Assembly (NCBI GenBank): GCA_002749535.1
Contig: MZZL01000408.1
Coordinates: forward strand, 219,300-283,299
Direction of reading: 5' to 3'
DNA length: 64,000 nucleotides
DNA from: Apophysomyces variabilis
Taxonomy: Eukaryota > Mucoromycota > Mucoromycetes > Mucorales > Mucoraceae
Both the position numbers and the translations under genes were made by a program. The stretch's first letter is position 1. Each line of letters starts with the position of its first letter. Of this stretch, positions 12,062 to 24,403 are shown piece after piece. The notes beneath the pieces are model-generated. The model was not told the DNA's origin and ran no database searches. It worked only from the letters and a program-made list of their open reading frames with translations.

Positions 12062-12997
12062 ATGGTAAGCCTTAATCAGTGAGTTCATGCGCACCGCAGT
12101 ATTAAATCATATCTACAACAGACCACAGCTGCTCGTCCTACCTTCGATCCCGCACGAGGAAAAGACAATAAAGCTCCCAGTTATCAATACAGCTCCCGTG
12201 ATCTTGCTGCACATACCAAACTCAAATTCCGGTATGTCGATTCTGGATAGTACTAATACATGTAGATATAAGATATTGATTTCTTTTTGCAAATAGACAA
12301 CCCGGTCAAGGAACGATTGATGAGATCGGAGACCGAGAAAGATTGAAGGAGGAATTACGAAAAGCTGAACAGGAATACTTCGAATCGAAGAATGAAAGCG
12401 GGCCAGCCACCGATCGATTCCTTACAGCGCCGGAAAAGGATGACGATAAACGGCAAAAACTACTGCAAGAAGCCGAAAAGATGGCTGCACTGGATCGAGA
12501 CGCTAGCGGTGGAGAGAGCGACAGCGATGAAAGTAGCAGTAGGCAAGTATATTGGTACCGAAAATAGGTATTTTTCGTTCTTATGCATGTGTATTGATAG
12601 TGAGGATGATGACGATGACGATGATGACGAAGATAACACAGCCGAGCTGCTAGCTACTTTGCAGCGGATCAGGAAAGAACGTGCAGAAGAGAAAGAAAGA
12701 CAGGAACGAGAAAAAGCGGAAGAAGAAGAAGCAAAACGCGAGCAAGAGGCTTTGACTGGCAATCCATTATTGCAGATTGGAGACGAGAAACGTGATTTCA
12801 GTGTTAAGAGACGGTAAGAAGCCAGACAAGCATAATTGCGTTAACTGATATACGATAAAAAAAACCCAAGATGGGACGACGATGTCATTTTCAAGAATCA
12901 AGCACGAGGCTTGGACGATAAGCCCAAGAAGCGTTTTGTCAATGACATGTTGCGGTCAGATTTCCATCGACGATTCCTCCAAAAATACGTTCATTAA
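12062..12997 (+). CDS. CWC15: Pre-mRNA splicing factor Cwc15
   Basis: Nineteen-complex/spliceosome component. The first exon is only the ATG (12062-12064); the intron begins immediately (GTAAGC). Exon 2 reads [20 protein letters not shown], then [16 protein letters not shown], the conserved N-terminal RNA-contacting block. A middle acidic stretch includes [20 protein letters not shown] and a charged coiled coil ([20 protein letters not shown]). The conserved C-terminus is [13 protein letters not shown], then [20 protein letters not shown]. About 230 residues, normal for the family. Confidence 0.94.
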
Positions 12998-13373
12998 AGT
13001 CTAGTTCTTCTACTCTTCAAGAAGTATGGTTACAGGAAGGCTTCAACATGCTTTTTATTCTCGCCTTCTTTACTTTCTCAACTGCAGAAGTATAGATATG
13101 GAGCAATATTACCGGCAAATACATAGTTATTTCAAAATTTTATCTTTCAAAACTCGCTTACATGAGGATGTCGCATAATTCAAAGATATGTTAAAATGTG
13201 AAAAGACAAGTCATAATGCTTGCCCTCATAAGGATACATTGCGCATATTGTGATAATAAATGGGTTTTAAAGAAAGACATATACAAAAAAAGAGAAAAAC
13301 AAGAAATTGGGCATGGCAGTATATAACAATGCTGGAAACGAAGGAACAGTGCAAGTTTAGCAGACAGAAAATG
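12998..13373. other. Intergenic between convergent genes
   Basis: Joint 3' region of CWC15 and the first arrestin gene; AT-rich, no gene seen. Confidence 0.5.
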
Positions 13374-14456
13374 TTAGGATTTAATGATGTCGTTGTAGGG
13401 TGGTAGTCGTTCAGGTACGTAGACAGGTAGAGACTCTTCGTATTCGATAGCTCGCATAAATCTTGGTACGGGTAGCAACGGACCGGAAGAGCTATTACTA
13501 ATATGAAATACGCTTCGGAAAGAAGTATATAATTGAAGCTCGTCGGATGCGCGAATACCATAGCCCAGAGTTCCAATAGTAATCGGTAGTTCTAATGCCC
13601 ACTGTTTTAGACGAAATGCACCTTTATGTTCTATTTTGACACACAATTTGTACGAGATCGATATGACACGACCATAACTGAAAGAAGGGGTTAAGTCTTG
13701 AGGTAGCTCCAAACTAAGTTGCATGTGAGGTTGGGTTAGCTTGTGCGTGTTTGAAGACACAACCCTGCTACACTGCTTGTTTTCCTGGAGCAATGTGGAA
13801 ATTTGGAACAACTTCACCGACACGACGCTGGCCTCGCTATCAATTTCCAGGCTACCGGTGATTCTATCACCTGGGACATAATCCAGTGCATTGACCTTGA
13901 ATATGGCCGTCGTGTCGTGTTTTGTGTCTCTGACTTCCAATGGCGTCTTCAGCAGGCATGTTTCGATAAATGGCATATAGAGTACTGGCTTCTGTTCTTG
14001 AATAGACTGATTTCCTGGCAGATCAAGGTGAGCTGTCAGTCGAAAGGCACAGCGATATTGTTCTGTTTGCATCGATGGCGGAAATTGTACCAAAGGCATT
14101 TGAATAGTAAAATAAAACCGATAGGAAGGCTCCTCAAGAAGAGCACCGTTTGCCTTGCTATCCCAAAGGACACGCTGAGTACCAAAGAATTGTTCATGAT
14201 ATCCACGCTCAAAGGTGGATTCGGAAGCGTGGAATACGAGACGGACACGATCAGCCGTAATGGGTTGCTCCAGATCCAGTTGAACAAAGCCTAATCAATA
14301 CATGATTTAGTTTATTATTTCTTATGTACGTTATCAAGATGTTTCAGGGTATTTACCTTGAAAGACTGATCCAGGCCCATAGACAGGTTGATCTTGGATT
14401 GTCCAACCGAATTCAGGCAAAAGAATAATAGAGAGTCTGGAAGAGGTGCGGGGCAT
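13374..14456 (-). CDS. Arrestin-like adaptor, paralogue 1
   Basis: Alpha-arrestin family; such proteins bring Rsp5/Nedd4-type ubiquitin ligases to membrane transporters. Two exons (14456-14357 and 14290-13374) give 338 residues. The arrestin-N region starts SRLSIILLPEFGWTI, with VYGPGSVFQG before the intron. Arrestin-C contains CLLKTPLEVRD, ALDYVPGDRITG, YGRVISISYKL and IGTLGYGIRASDEL. The C-terminus carries an LPxY WW-binding motif (ERLPPYNDI). The intron and the first two-thirds of the N-half are almost identical to paralogue 3, while the C-half differs clearly. Confidence 0.85.
13853..14419 (-). repeat. 567-bp inverted repeat copy A (arrestin conversion tract)
   Basis: Identical to 22498-23064 in inverted orientation except two substitutions: A for G in the AATCC[A/G]AGATC segment and C for T in the CAACC[C/T]ATTAC segment. 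It includes the complete 66-nt intron. The borders are sharp: both sides diverge at once (before TGCCTGAATTCGG and after ATCACCGGTA). Confidence 0.9.
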
Positions 14457-15056
14457 GTCAGGATATTGTGTTGTAAGTGGATGAAGCAAGAATGACACGT
14501 TGATATATATATGACGTTGCCAAGCGGGTAGGTCCACTTGGCAAGAGAAGATTCTCATTGGACAAGAAATCCGGTTCCTGGAGACATAAGCTCTCGCCAT
14601 GCTCACGCGACAGTAATCCGCATTCCTAATACGATCTTTGGTGTGACATGATTTTTGCGTGTACAGGATTACTCATGTTGCTTGAATAGTACATCAGGCA
14701 TACGTAACCCAATTCAGGCCGGTGATGCTCTATAGCCGAAGACGCGCGTGAAAAGCTTGCTTCTGTCCAAGTCCTCCAGTAAGAGGAAGTCATCAAGGCC
14801 CCTCTCAAGAGGACTAATGATTATGCCGAGAGGATCGCCCTTGGCACACCTTGGCGGACGTTTAGTTACACATGGAGAATATGATGATCTTTGACAGAAA
14901 TTGTTAATCCCCATGTATTATACATGTTGATTAGAAATACGGAACGCGCACAAACAAACATCGGTTGCGAATTTTGAAAGTAAAATACCTTGATTGTCCG
15001 ATTCATAAACGTGTTAAAATGACATCAGATCGAAGTGCTCAGCAGGGGACCAGAAC
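14457..15056. other. Intergenic, no supported gene
   Basis: Upstream region of arrestin paralogue 1; only chance frames. Confidence 0.45.
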
Positions 15057-15385
15057 ATGGCCCGTAAAACAATGGAAATCAGTCAAGCTTTTGCAATATT
15101 GGGTATGAAGTATTCTTTGTAGAATAACATATCGTTCCAAAAAGTCAATCAAAGTAAAATCGCAGTGTCGACGATATTGAAGTTACACATGGCAAGTCAT
15201 GTCTGGGAGGCTTTAAAAGTAGACTTGTATGGCTGACAGATCAACCTTATCAGGAAGACGATTGCCATATCTATCATTGGGTGTTACCTGTTCCCCACAG
15301 TCCAGCATACCTGAGTGAGCTATCAAAGCCGTATCAGCTTGATCTCCCTGACTGGATCAAACCAAAACAGCCAACCATGAATTGA
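15057..15385 (+). CDS. Hypothetical small two-exon protein
   Basis: Not recognised. Exon 1 (15057-15118) encodes MARKTMEISQAFAILGMKYS. A 47-nt intron (GTAGAA..CGCAG) leads to exon 2 (15166-15385) with VDDIEVTHGKSCLGGFKSRL, then DCHIYHWVLPVPHSPAYL and the end LDLPDWIKPKQPTMN. The total is 93 residues. Exon 2 has a strongly protein-like composition (Trp, Tyr, Pro pattern) and is open for 220 nt. It sits inside the span between the inverted arrestin genes. Could be a taxon-restricted gene or a gene fragment. Confidence 0.45.
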
Positions 15386-18300
15386 TAGGGTATCAGCCAA
15401 AGAAGTTAGGTGAGGGCAGAACACGATGTATTAGGCCGTGGCCACGGAAATAAAGCAAAAACGGGACGGACCGGATGGAACGAAAACATACCGTAGTGGT
15501 TATCAATCTACTTGTCAGGGAGCTGAGATGGCTAAATTTTAGGGCCATGAAAAGAGAGCCGCGATCATCATGTGGGGGTACAGCAAGCAAGGTAGCACAG
15601 CCCTACAGAGGGTTCGATGTACCACCCATCTTGTTTAAGCCCACTACTAGCCATACAGCCCGATTTTCTGTTATAGTCAATTTGTTCCTACTGGAAAATC
15701 TATTTCTCATTTACCTGTACAATGGAGTCCAAGCAAATAAAACTTGGATCCAATTGCTATTAGGCTTTTATAGTCAGATCCGCGGATCGGACTGATGGTG
15801 GGCAGAAGGCACACGCAGTAGATGCATAGTACCAAGCACATACAGGAAAATGAATAATGAAGCGCATATAGGTTAGCTAAAACTGTTTTATTCCCTTGGT
15901 TTCCTTCGAAGTAAGGTCTGGTTATGGGTCCCATCGTTATTATTAAAAAATGGCAGTATCAAATACGGATACAAAACGCGTTTAAAAATTTGTAAAAGGC
16001 ATGAAAAGGCGGCACTTAGCACTGTGTGGATCGGACCTTAGGTTGGTCGACCTCTTCTGCATCTTCAACATGTCACACCGACAAATGTTGGTACAGCGCC
16101 CTATAGATTAGGACAAATAGCACGTATCAAATGGGGATTTGAAAGCCGATTGCGATATATCAGACAATGCTTGAGCAGCCGCAATTACCTCCCATTGCTT
16201 ACGCTATTGTGAGCTTCTGGTATATGAACATGTATCTGAAAAAAATAGAACAAAATAACTCAATTAAGGTATGTCATAGTTTTGTTCCATTAAAGGTATT
16301 CTATAGCTTTTTGCAATCCGAGTCGTTCGAAAGACGCGTCTTCTTCCCACTCAACGTCCCCCTTCCGAATAAAAACACTAAAGCGCAATGCAAGTTTAAG
16401 CGATACGGACGGACGTTCAATGTTTGCTGCAGAAGTGATGTCTTTCCGTGGTCTGACTGCTGTTTGCATCAGTCAAAAGTTTGTTAATGACCAAATGTAC
16501 AGAGAAACTTAGGTGATAAATTTTTTTTTATGACACTTGCGTGGCCGTTTGCGTATTCGTCATTTACAGGTTGGTCATATGCTATCTAGCAAGAGGCATT
16601 ACTGATTGGGATGGGCCATGCGTTTTCCTGGGTACCTGTTCCTGTGTCATTGCTTTATACTTATGCGGGCAAAGTTGGCGAAGCTGCGCTTTTACCATTG
16701 CTGTTGTCGCCAGACAAAGATTGAATCATATTGCGTGCTTGGTTAGTCAGAAACATTCCCCCACGCTGCCTTGGTATTTAATAGCATAACAAGCAGGCTT
16801 GAATAAAAGATTATGCGCACGACGTAGGCTTGTCTCTTGGAAGCAAGGTTGTCGTAATGATGTGCAATCTAGACGCTAAGTCATTTATAGGAACATGTAA
16901 AAGCTTATATGCAACCATAGCCAAATGAATCATCCCTCAAGTTTAGTTGCTAGTTTAATTTCATATAGCAATATTTAACATTTTCTCAGACAGCAAGACT
17001 TGCTGATGGTTTTGCCTATAAAACAATGGAAGTTTCTTAACAGCGAATTAAACAAATGGGTAGTTCATGACTAATTCTGCGATTCTATAGTTACGCACCT
17101 AACCCGATAGAATCTATTCTGCGTCAAACATGACTCAAAATTAAAATCAAGCTCCGAATATCGGTTATGCTTCTTCCCGGGTATTAGTCATGTTTATCAG
17201 ATAATAACGGTTATGTAGTCTAAGTTAGCTCTGGAAGCAAAAAATGGATGAACCATATAAGACGGGATCTACAGTGTGAAAATTACGTTAAATTATTGCA
17301 GGTCTAAAAGAAGACCATAAACAGAAGCAGCGCGAATTCCGCAACTTTTCAATTGCACTTCTTCCCGTGCGAGACGTAATAAACCCGTCTATACTCACAC
17401 AGAGCGAAGATGCTATAATTTGGGCCGTTTCGACAACATTCAAGCAGGACTTTTATTAATCTCGTTATTTGGCAATGCTTTGTTTTTTATTTATATCCCT
17501 ATTATTGAGCTATACCTTCTTTTTGCGATGACTATACTGTTTGTTGCCAATCCAGACTGTAATATGATAGGTGCGGGGAAGATTCCTGCTATCTAGTACA
17601 CGCGACAAATCATACTGGAAGCTTATCAATTGTATTTCGGCACCATTAGCTTGCTCCGCAGGTTAAAAATTGGAGCTAATGCATTGATCCGCATGTTTAC
17701 ACTACCCTATACAGTACTTCTTATTACATCTATGTTGTCATCGGCATTGTTACTGTGTTCGCTGATATCCGTCTCATTGTTAAACCACGCTGTTCTCGGC
17801 GTTTGCTTCAATTAAAAAGTATATGCCTGGATATGGGGAGAAACGCTTGCAAGCCAGTTTAGCCAGTACAAATGGATCTGGCAATCACAGAGAATATGCT
17901 TGGCTTTAGTGATATCAGTCGTTATTACAGTTTAAATGGCAGCTCGTATAAGTGGAAGAGACAGAGAAGTACGAACGATGGCTGTTTTGTTACTATAATC
18001 TTTGAATGTCTTCTGGAATTTATAGGCTGCTGTTCTAGAAGGGGGAAAACAGGAGCTTGTTTTTCTCTTGTAGTCTCGCTAAATAAGCGTACCCTTTCCA
18101 GATTCAGTGGATCGTGTTACTTACACTCGGCAAAGGATGTAATTCAACTGAGCAGAGGTCTCAAATAAAGCTCATTCTAGGAACAGTGAGCAGCACTGTT
18201 TGTTTCAATAATGGATTAAAGGCTCTTGATGCTAAGCAGCTGGACCTTGAGGGCAACTCATTATCGTGTAAACCGTCTGAAGTGTTGTTAAACTCCAGAA

Positions 18301-19113
18301 AAATCAAAATGCGTCCGGCAAAAGTTTACACCTGAATGCAAGATAAATACCTAATATGTGACATCCGGATACGGATGGATAAAAAAGCAAACGCCGTTCC
18401 GCTTAAAGTAAGCCGAGAATAAACTTTGTAACGAAAAGTTAGCACAGTTATAGGCGAAACGGAGAGTGTCAATTTTGTTTGGTGGCAGGGATCCCATGGA
18501 TCAGTTTTAGCTCAGCCTGACCTGTCCTTTGACGTATTAGGTAACAGTGAGGGTTCTGCAGGTTTGATGCAAGTTATCTCAAAACATGTTGCACAGCTAT
18601 GCCTTTTTCTTTATGGCAGCTTAGCACCACGGATAGGAACAATACTATGCAACTACAAAGTAAGGTATTGTCGTGCCATATCGACATTGATCGGTAAGAT
18701 GAAAGACGGTATGAGCAGTGAATGGACCTAGTATGCGTATGTTGAAAAAAAACATGGTGTTACATAATTCATACAGTGTGGAAGGCAAACACGTATGGAT
18801 TCGTTTTTGGAAGCTTTGTCATTGTGTGGCCCGGTTCCGGGTGTTGTGCGACTATAAAGGCTTTCAGCTTGGCGTGTCTTGGCTTTCAAATACCGAGATT
18901 TCTTTCGAATGCTGCGCCACTGGACACTAAACTGGGACTAAGTTTTCAATGTCAGTTCAATCTGCATTGACCGTAAGAGAGTACAAAATCCCCACGCGAG
19001 AAATGAGTAACATGCAATCAATGGATCACAGGCGCCGCAGCAACTAATCGGACCCAGACTAGAAATATAAATACCCTGAGATTAAACTTAGAGAAAAGTG
19101 AAGATACACACAA
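15386..19113. other. 3.7-kb gene-poor stretch
   Basis: No coding pattern joined by splice sites was found. Open frames are short and compositionally random (for example 16541-16789 plus, hydrophobic and Cys-rich). I see no terminal inverted repeats, long terminal repeats or transposase motifs. Old, fully decayed sequence or non-coding RNA cannot be excluded. Confidence 0.45.
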
Positions 19114-20238
19114 ATGCCTAACGCACACCACATCCCTAAGATCTCTATCTCACTACTGCCTGAGTTTGGTTGGGCTATCAAAGAGGAACCTGTCTATGGC
19201 CCTGGTTCCGTATTCCAAGGTATGCCTAGCGGCAGAGTATAGGAGGTGCCTGAACATATTTGTTTTTATATAGGTGCTGTTCATATTCGTTTGTCTGGTC
19301 CTGTCAAAGCAAAACGTCTCATACTAGGTTTCCGTGCCATCGAAAGTATACCTGCTTTCGAGTCTTGCCCTGGTGTTTTCCGCTTCAAACAGCACCAGAT
19401 CTTTGGCGTTCAGTTGGTTTTGTGGGATAGCAAGGGAATACCAGAACGTTTGTGCGAGACGACCTATCAGTTTCCATTTACTATTCAAATGCCACTTGTC
19501 AATTTCCCTCCTTCTGCAGACCACACTTACTATCGCTGTCGTTTCGAACTAATTGCTAACCTTGATTGCAAGCCCGCGCCCGCCATCGCCCTCAGGAACA
19601 TCACCTGTATGCCATTCCTCGAGACTTGTTTGCTAAAGTCGCCTTTGATTAAGACAACTTCCCGCGGTAGTGTCACAGCCAGTATGCAGTTATCTACGTT
19701 GGATTACGTGCCTGGCGATCCTATAGACCTCAATGTCCATTTGTTAGTCCCCAAGAAATCTCCAGCAGCGCGTATATCTGTTAAGCTTTGCCAAACGACG
19801 AAATGTCTCATAATGGAAGATGTTCCGGAAGAGACGAAGATCTTATGCTCCGCTATAGAAGCCATTGAATCGACAAGAACAATATCTCTGCAGATTCCCG
19901 TGAATGTGACACCTTCACTCTGTTACAGCAACTTTGCTTCCGTTACCTATAAGCTGCGAGTGGAAGTCGAAAGGAAGGGATTATTCTTGTCTAATCTGAA
20001 GTTCGAAGACATTCCAGTTAACATCGGTACGCTCGGTTACGGTATCCGTTGTTCGGAAGATCTCCAAGTATACAGTGCTTATGTTCAGCAGCATCAGCTG
20101 AACAGTAGTCAAGTCAACTGTATGCCTAAACCACACTTTATGAAATCCGTACAATATGAGAACGCCCTGCCGCTGTATGAGTCCGGTCGCCTACCATCTT
20201 ACAACGAGATATACACCTCTACCACAGCCGTAGTGTAA
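19114..20238 (+). CDS. Arrestin-like adaptor, paralogue 2
   Basis: Two exons (19114-19219, 19274-20238) give 356 residues. Same plan as its neighbours: KISISLLPEFGWAIKEEPVY, then GPGSVFQG at the intron; FTIQMPLVNFPPSADHTYYR; CMPFLETCLLKSPL; STLDYVPGDPIDLNV; IGTLGYGIRCSEDLQVYSAY; C-terminal LPxY motif GRLPSYNEIY. The intron position matches the other two genes, but sequence identity is low and the gene is outside the conversion tract. Likely an older duplicate. Confidence 0.85.
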
Positions 20239-22448
20239 ATATGGTATTCATTTTATACATTCTGTATTGTATTCCTTTTAATTTGCATCTACTCGCTATC
20301 CCTCCTTGTAATTAGTACTTTACTCTATGTTCTATTTTGCATTGCATTTTTGCATTAAAACCATTTCATTCCGACAACGAAGCAAATGGTGAATGTTCTT
20401 GACCGCTATCGAGAAAACTCTAACCTAAAATGACAAAAAGACATCGTTGTTGTATAAGTTTGTAGGATGTTATGCGAGGCCAAGATTATTGTTGGTTCCG
20501 ATCGTGTCTTACTATGTAGAGCATGAAATAGGTGTTATGTCACCTACTGGAAACATATATTACAGAGTGACAATATGTATTTCTCGATAGACCTTCTATT
20601 TAACATCGGGTTGAGTGGCAAATGGGCTTTTCAAAGATACACTACAAGTTCTAGGCAGAGATGCAGATTACCATAGAGGTTAGTAGCCATTGGTTACAAC
20701 GTTATGCAGGCATGAAACGGTAGGATCAGGCAACATTTTTCTTATAGTTCGGCACAAGTTTTTTGTGTCAGATCCGTAGGGACTGTTCTATTAAATGTAT
20801 TACAGTACTTCGAGTTCTGATATCTTAGGCAAGAGACAGTTGTAGACCGATTTGCTCACGTTCACAGCCTGCTTCCCTTATTGCAGAGCAAGTTAAACTA
20901 TTCACTATTTAGCCTAACCTGTCTGTTAGGTATTATCTAACAGTTCAAAAGGGGTGCTACAACAGGTTTGGGATCTTACGACTCTGTATCGGAAACGAAA
21001 ACTAAGGAACTCGGAAAGATTCAAGATAACCCCTCAGATGTTGGTTGGGGTAACTGAGAAGGACCGTTTCTCCGTCAGAATCTCGAGGTACACATCCAGT
21101 CACACGTGGAAATGAAATCGAATTGTCCCTAAAGAGGTGTTCATACATGGACATTGATTGGTTCACCGGACTGGATCACTCTGGATCAATGCAGTCGTGG
21201 ATGGAGCTAATGTAACTCCGTTGGTTTCTTTCTGTAGCACTACTCTGTATTTGATATATTTTACGATCAATGAGTTATAGACCATAAACCATCTCTGTTC
21301 CGTATAAGCTGATGAAGAAAACAATTACGGGTCAGTAAACTTTTGTTGCTGCGCCATGTGTATCCTGTATTTGTTTGCAATATGAGACATCAGTAACAGC
21401 TGACGGAATGAGCTGGTCTTACAAAAAGAAAAAGCCCAGCTTTCTGATCTTCTGCATCTAGTTTATGCCGATATGAAAGTAAAAATAACCATTGCTCTAT
21501 TTCGGCATAGCTTATAGAGCACGCAATCGTTTGAATGGGAAACTGAATGCCGAGGATGCCGTATTTGGTAAAAATGGATCAGGCTGTGACTTTCACAAGT
21601 ATGCTCTTATCGCGACCTATCCTTCCCGACATGCAGCTGCCAGGAACCCTATGTCCGACAGCATTTACAACATGGAAATGATTCATCTTAAAGACCTTTA
21701 TCATCACTCCACCCCCTGCCTGTTTTGTCATGCTGATGTTTTTTCTGCGTTATCGTTTAATACTGATCGACAAAGTGGATCGAAGATACACAATGTTTCA
21801 ATTCCAGCGATTGAACGCTAAATCGCGTGTTTTATGAACTTTACACGAAAACACTGAGAGAGATCTTCATCTGTGCGCAGGTAGTTCAACTCCAATCCGT
21901 AGACCAGTCTATTTGATTTTTACCTTTTGCTTTTTTCTGCTCTTGTTCTCTCTCGTTTTCCTCTTCGGACTTTGACAGGCACGTCCTTTCTTGCGACATA
22001 TGACCTATAACAAAGAAAAAGCGATCAATCAGTCACGTGGTACTAAACATGTTGATTTGATCACTAATACAGAACACGATTGGCTATGGATTGAACCGAG
22101 TCGGCGGACAGGTCCATTTCCGCAAAAAGTAATTGACAGATATTGTCAATCACACGAACGAGTCTCAGACTTCCATTTTTGCTGCGGCGTCAAACTATGA
22201 TACACTACGATCAAGGGGGGCGGAGTAGACCAACCTGTGCAGTAGACGACGAAAACTTTGTGGGGTGTTATTTGGCCATCCGCAGCGTTGGCAGCGTGGC
22301 GTAGTTCTGCAATTACCCGGTTCACGGGTTGAAGAAAAATGATTGGCTGCAAGTTGCCAAGGAAGCACCGCTTGGCGGTCGCGAAGTATAAAAGCGACGC
22401 ATTGCTTCTCGATTTACCCCAGTCCTTCGAATTCAAACTTCTACTGTA
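20239..22448. other. 2.2-kb gene-poor stretch
   Basis: Open frames at 21492-21821 (TTG start) and 21991-22200 are not supported by any recognised motif or splice pattern. The last 100 nt form the upstream region of arrestin paralogue 3. Confidence 0.45.
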
Positions 22449-23543
22449 ATGTTAGCGGTACCACCAAATAAACCTGTTCAGTTATCCGTCGTTTTACTGC
22501 CTGAATTCGGTTGGACAATCCGAGATCAACCTGTCTATGGGCCTGGATCAGTCTTTCAAGGTAAATACCCTGAAACATCTTGATAACGTACATAAGAAAT
22601 AATAAACTAAATCATGTATTGATTAGGCTTTGTTCAACTGGATCTGGAGCAACCTATTACGGCTGATCGTGTCCGTCTCGTATTCCACGCTTCCGAATCC
22701 ACCTTTGAGCGTGGATATCATGAACAATTCTTTGGTACTCAGCGTGTCCTTTGGGATAGCAAGGCAAACGGTGCTCTTCTTGAGGAGCCTTCCTATCGGT
22801 TTTATTTTACTATTCAAATGCCTTTGGTACAATTTCCGCCATCGATGCAAACAGAACAATATCGCTGTGCCTTTCGACTGACAGCTCACCTTGATCTGCC
22901 AGGAAATCAGTCTATTCAAGAACAGAAGCCAGTACTCTATATGCCATTTATCGAAACATGCCTGCTGAAGACGCCATTGGAAGTCAGAGACACAAAACAC
23001 GACACGACGGCCATATTCAAGGTCAATGCACTGGATTATGTCCCAGGTGATAGAATCACCGGTACCTTAGTACTAGATAAGGAGGCAGCAAAAGTATCCA
23101 TGAAGTTAGTTCAAGTATCTACATTGCTAAATAGCAACCAACGAAGCATCAAAGTTATATCATCAAACGTTTACAAGCTGAAGACCAAACGTACGGATAT
23201 CACTCTCGAACTACCACAAGACATTACGCCTTCCTTCAGTTACGGACGAATCATGACAGTTGCATACAAGTTACGTGTTCAAGTGGAACAAAAAGGTACT
23301 CTTCGACCAAAGTGCTCGTCGTTTGAGCTACCCATTACTGTTGGAACACTTGGCTATGGCATTCGTGCATCCGACGAACTTCAACTCTATACGTCTTTCC
23401 GAAGTGTATTCAATGACAAAGGTACTACTTCTGGCCCGGTTCTGCCTGTGCCACGTTTTATGAGATGCATCGAATACGAAGAATCACTCCCTGTCTATGA
23501 ACCCGAAAGATTACCATCTTATGAAACTAGCATTTCGTGCTAA
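22449..23543 (+). CDS. Arrestin-like adaptor, paralogue 3
   Basis: Two exons (22449-22560, 22627-23543) give 342 residues. N-terminus MLAVPPNKPVQLSVVLLPEF, then FGWTIRDQPVYGPGSVFQG; shared arrestin core through ALDYVPGDRITG; then its own C-half: TLVLDKEAAKVSMKLVQVST, YGRIMTVAYKLRVQ, VGTLGYGIRASDELQLYTSF, PVLPVPRFMRCIEYEE, and the LPxY motif PERLPSYET. The N-half DNA is 99.6% identical to paralogue 1, including the intron. Confidence 0.85.
22498..23064 (+). repeat. 567-bp inverted repeat copy B (arrestin conversion tract)
   Basis: Partner of 13853-14419 with no indel and two substitutions over 567 positions. The two copies face outward with about 8.1 kb between them. Confidence 0.9.
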
Positions 23544-24403
23544 TTCCCTTCTTATCGTATTGTAACTATCATCATCATCTATTTTATTCTCTCATTGTAC
23601 ATGTTCATTTTATATAATGTCATTTTTCATTTTATCGCATGCGCATACGCTTACAGTAAATAAATATTTCATGGTCTTTATGCTGCCCTCATCAACATAA
23701 CTTTACGTAGTCTCTTTTATGGTTTAAGATGAGTGAGCATCACCAAGTAGCAATTTCCTCATACTCCTTTTGACAAGTATGACACACTGGTGATCCGCGG
23801 CAATACGCCAAAGGGGATCAGTTGCGCGTCGATCATAATAATTTAAAAAAGGCAAACTTCGCATTATTAAGCCTCCGCCATTCCTGGCAGCCAATAACGT
23901 AACGTCCCGTATTTTTGAAGGTATGTTCTAAAGGAGGATATATGATGGTTCGTATCGATTCAAGCAAGTTTTTCTCCTGCAATTCAATGATTAGCTTATA
24001 TTTGGACGCTAACCCCTTAATCTTCTATGATCCTGTATTGATCATTGCGCACTGACACTCTTTCCTGTTCATGTTTTTCTTTTCAAGATAAAACTCTACG
24101 CATCCAGCACATGAAGGTACTGGTATTTTAGCCGTCTATGTGTTAAGCAGGTTCATGTTCCTTAACGAGCAATAGCATAAGCTTGTCGGTTTTCTATACT
24201 TATCTCCTTGTTTGTCACAGTTCTTGTGACATCAAATGATAAAGGGGCTGAGAAGGGAGAAAAGGGGTGCGGTAAAGAGAGGAAACTTTCCGGTGACAGC
24301 ACTTCTCTCTCACTCACACTCACACACACACCTTGCCTTTTATCTTTTAAAGCACAAAAAAAACTCCCGGCTTCCCATCCCTAACTGCTTTCCTACACTC
24401 ATT
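23544..24403. other. Intergenic, no supported gene
   Basis: No gene seen. A CT/CA-rich run near 24300-24335 (CACTCACACTCACACACACA) lies in the likely promoter/5' UTR of the next gene. Confidence 0.5.

Noticed and set aside
13803..14294. Long plus-strand open frame antisense to arrestin 1, mirrored antisense to arrestin 3
   Set aside because: It is preserved only because the underlying arrestin DNA is duplicated; no motif or start context supports coding.
16541..16789. Hydrophobic Cys-rich 82-codon frame
   Set aside because: No signal peptide pattern followed by paired cysteines, no homologue recognised and no exon continuation.
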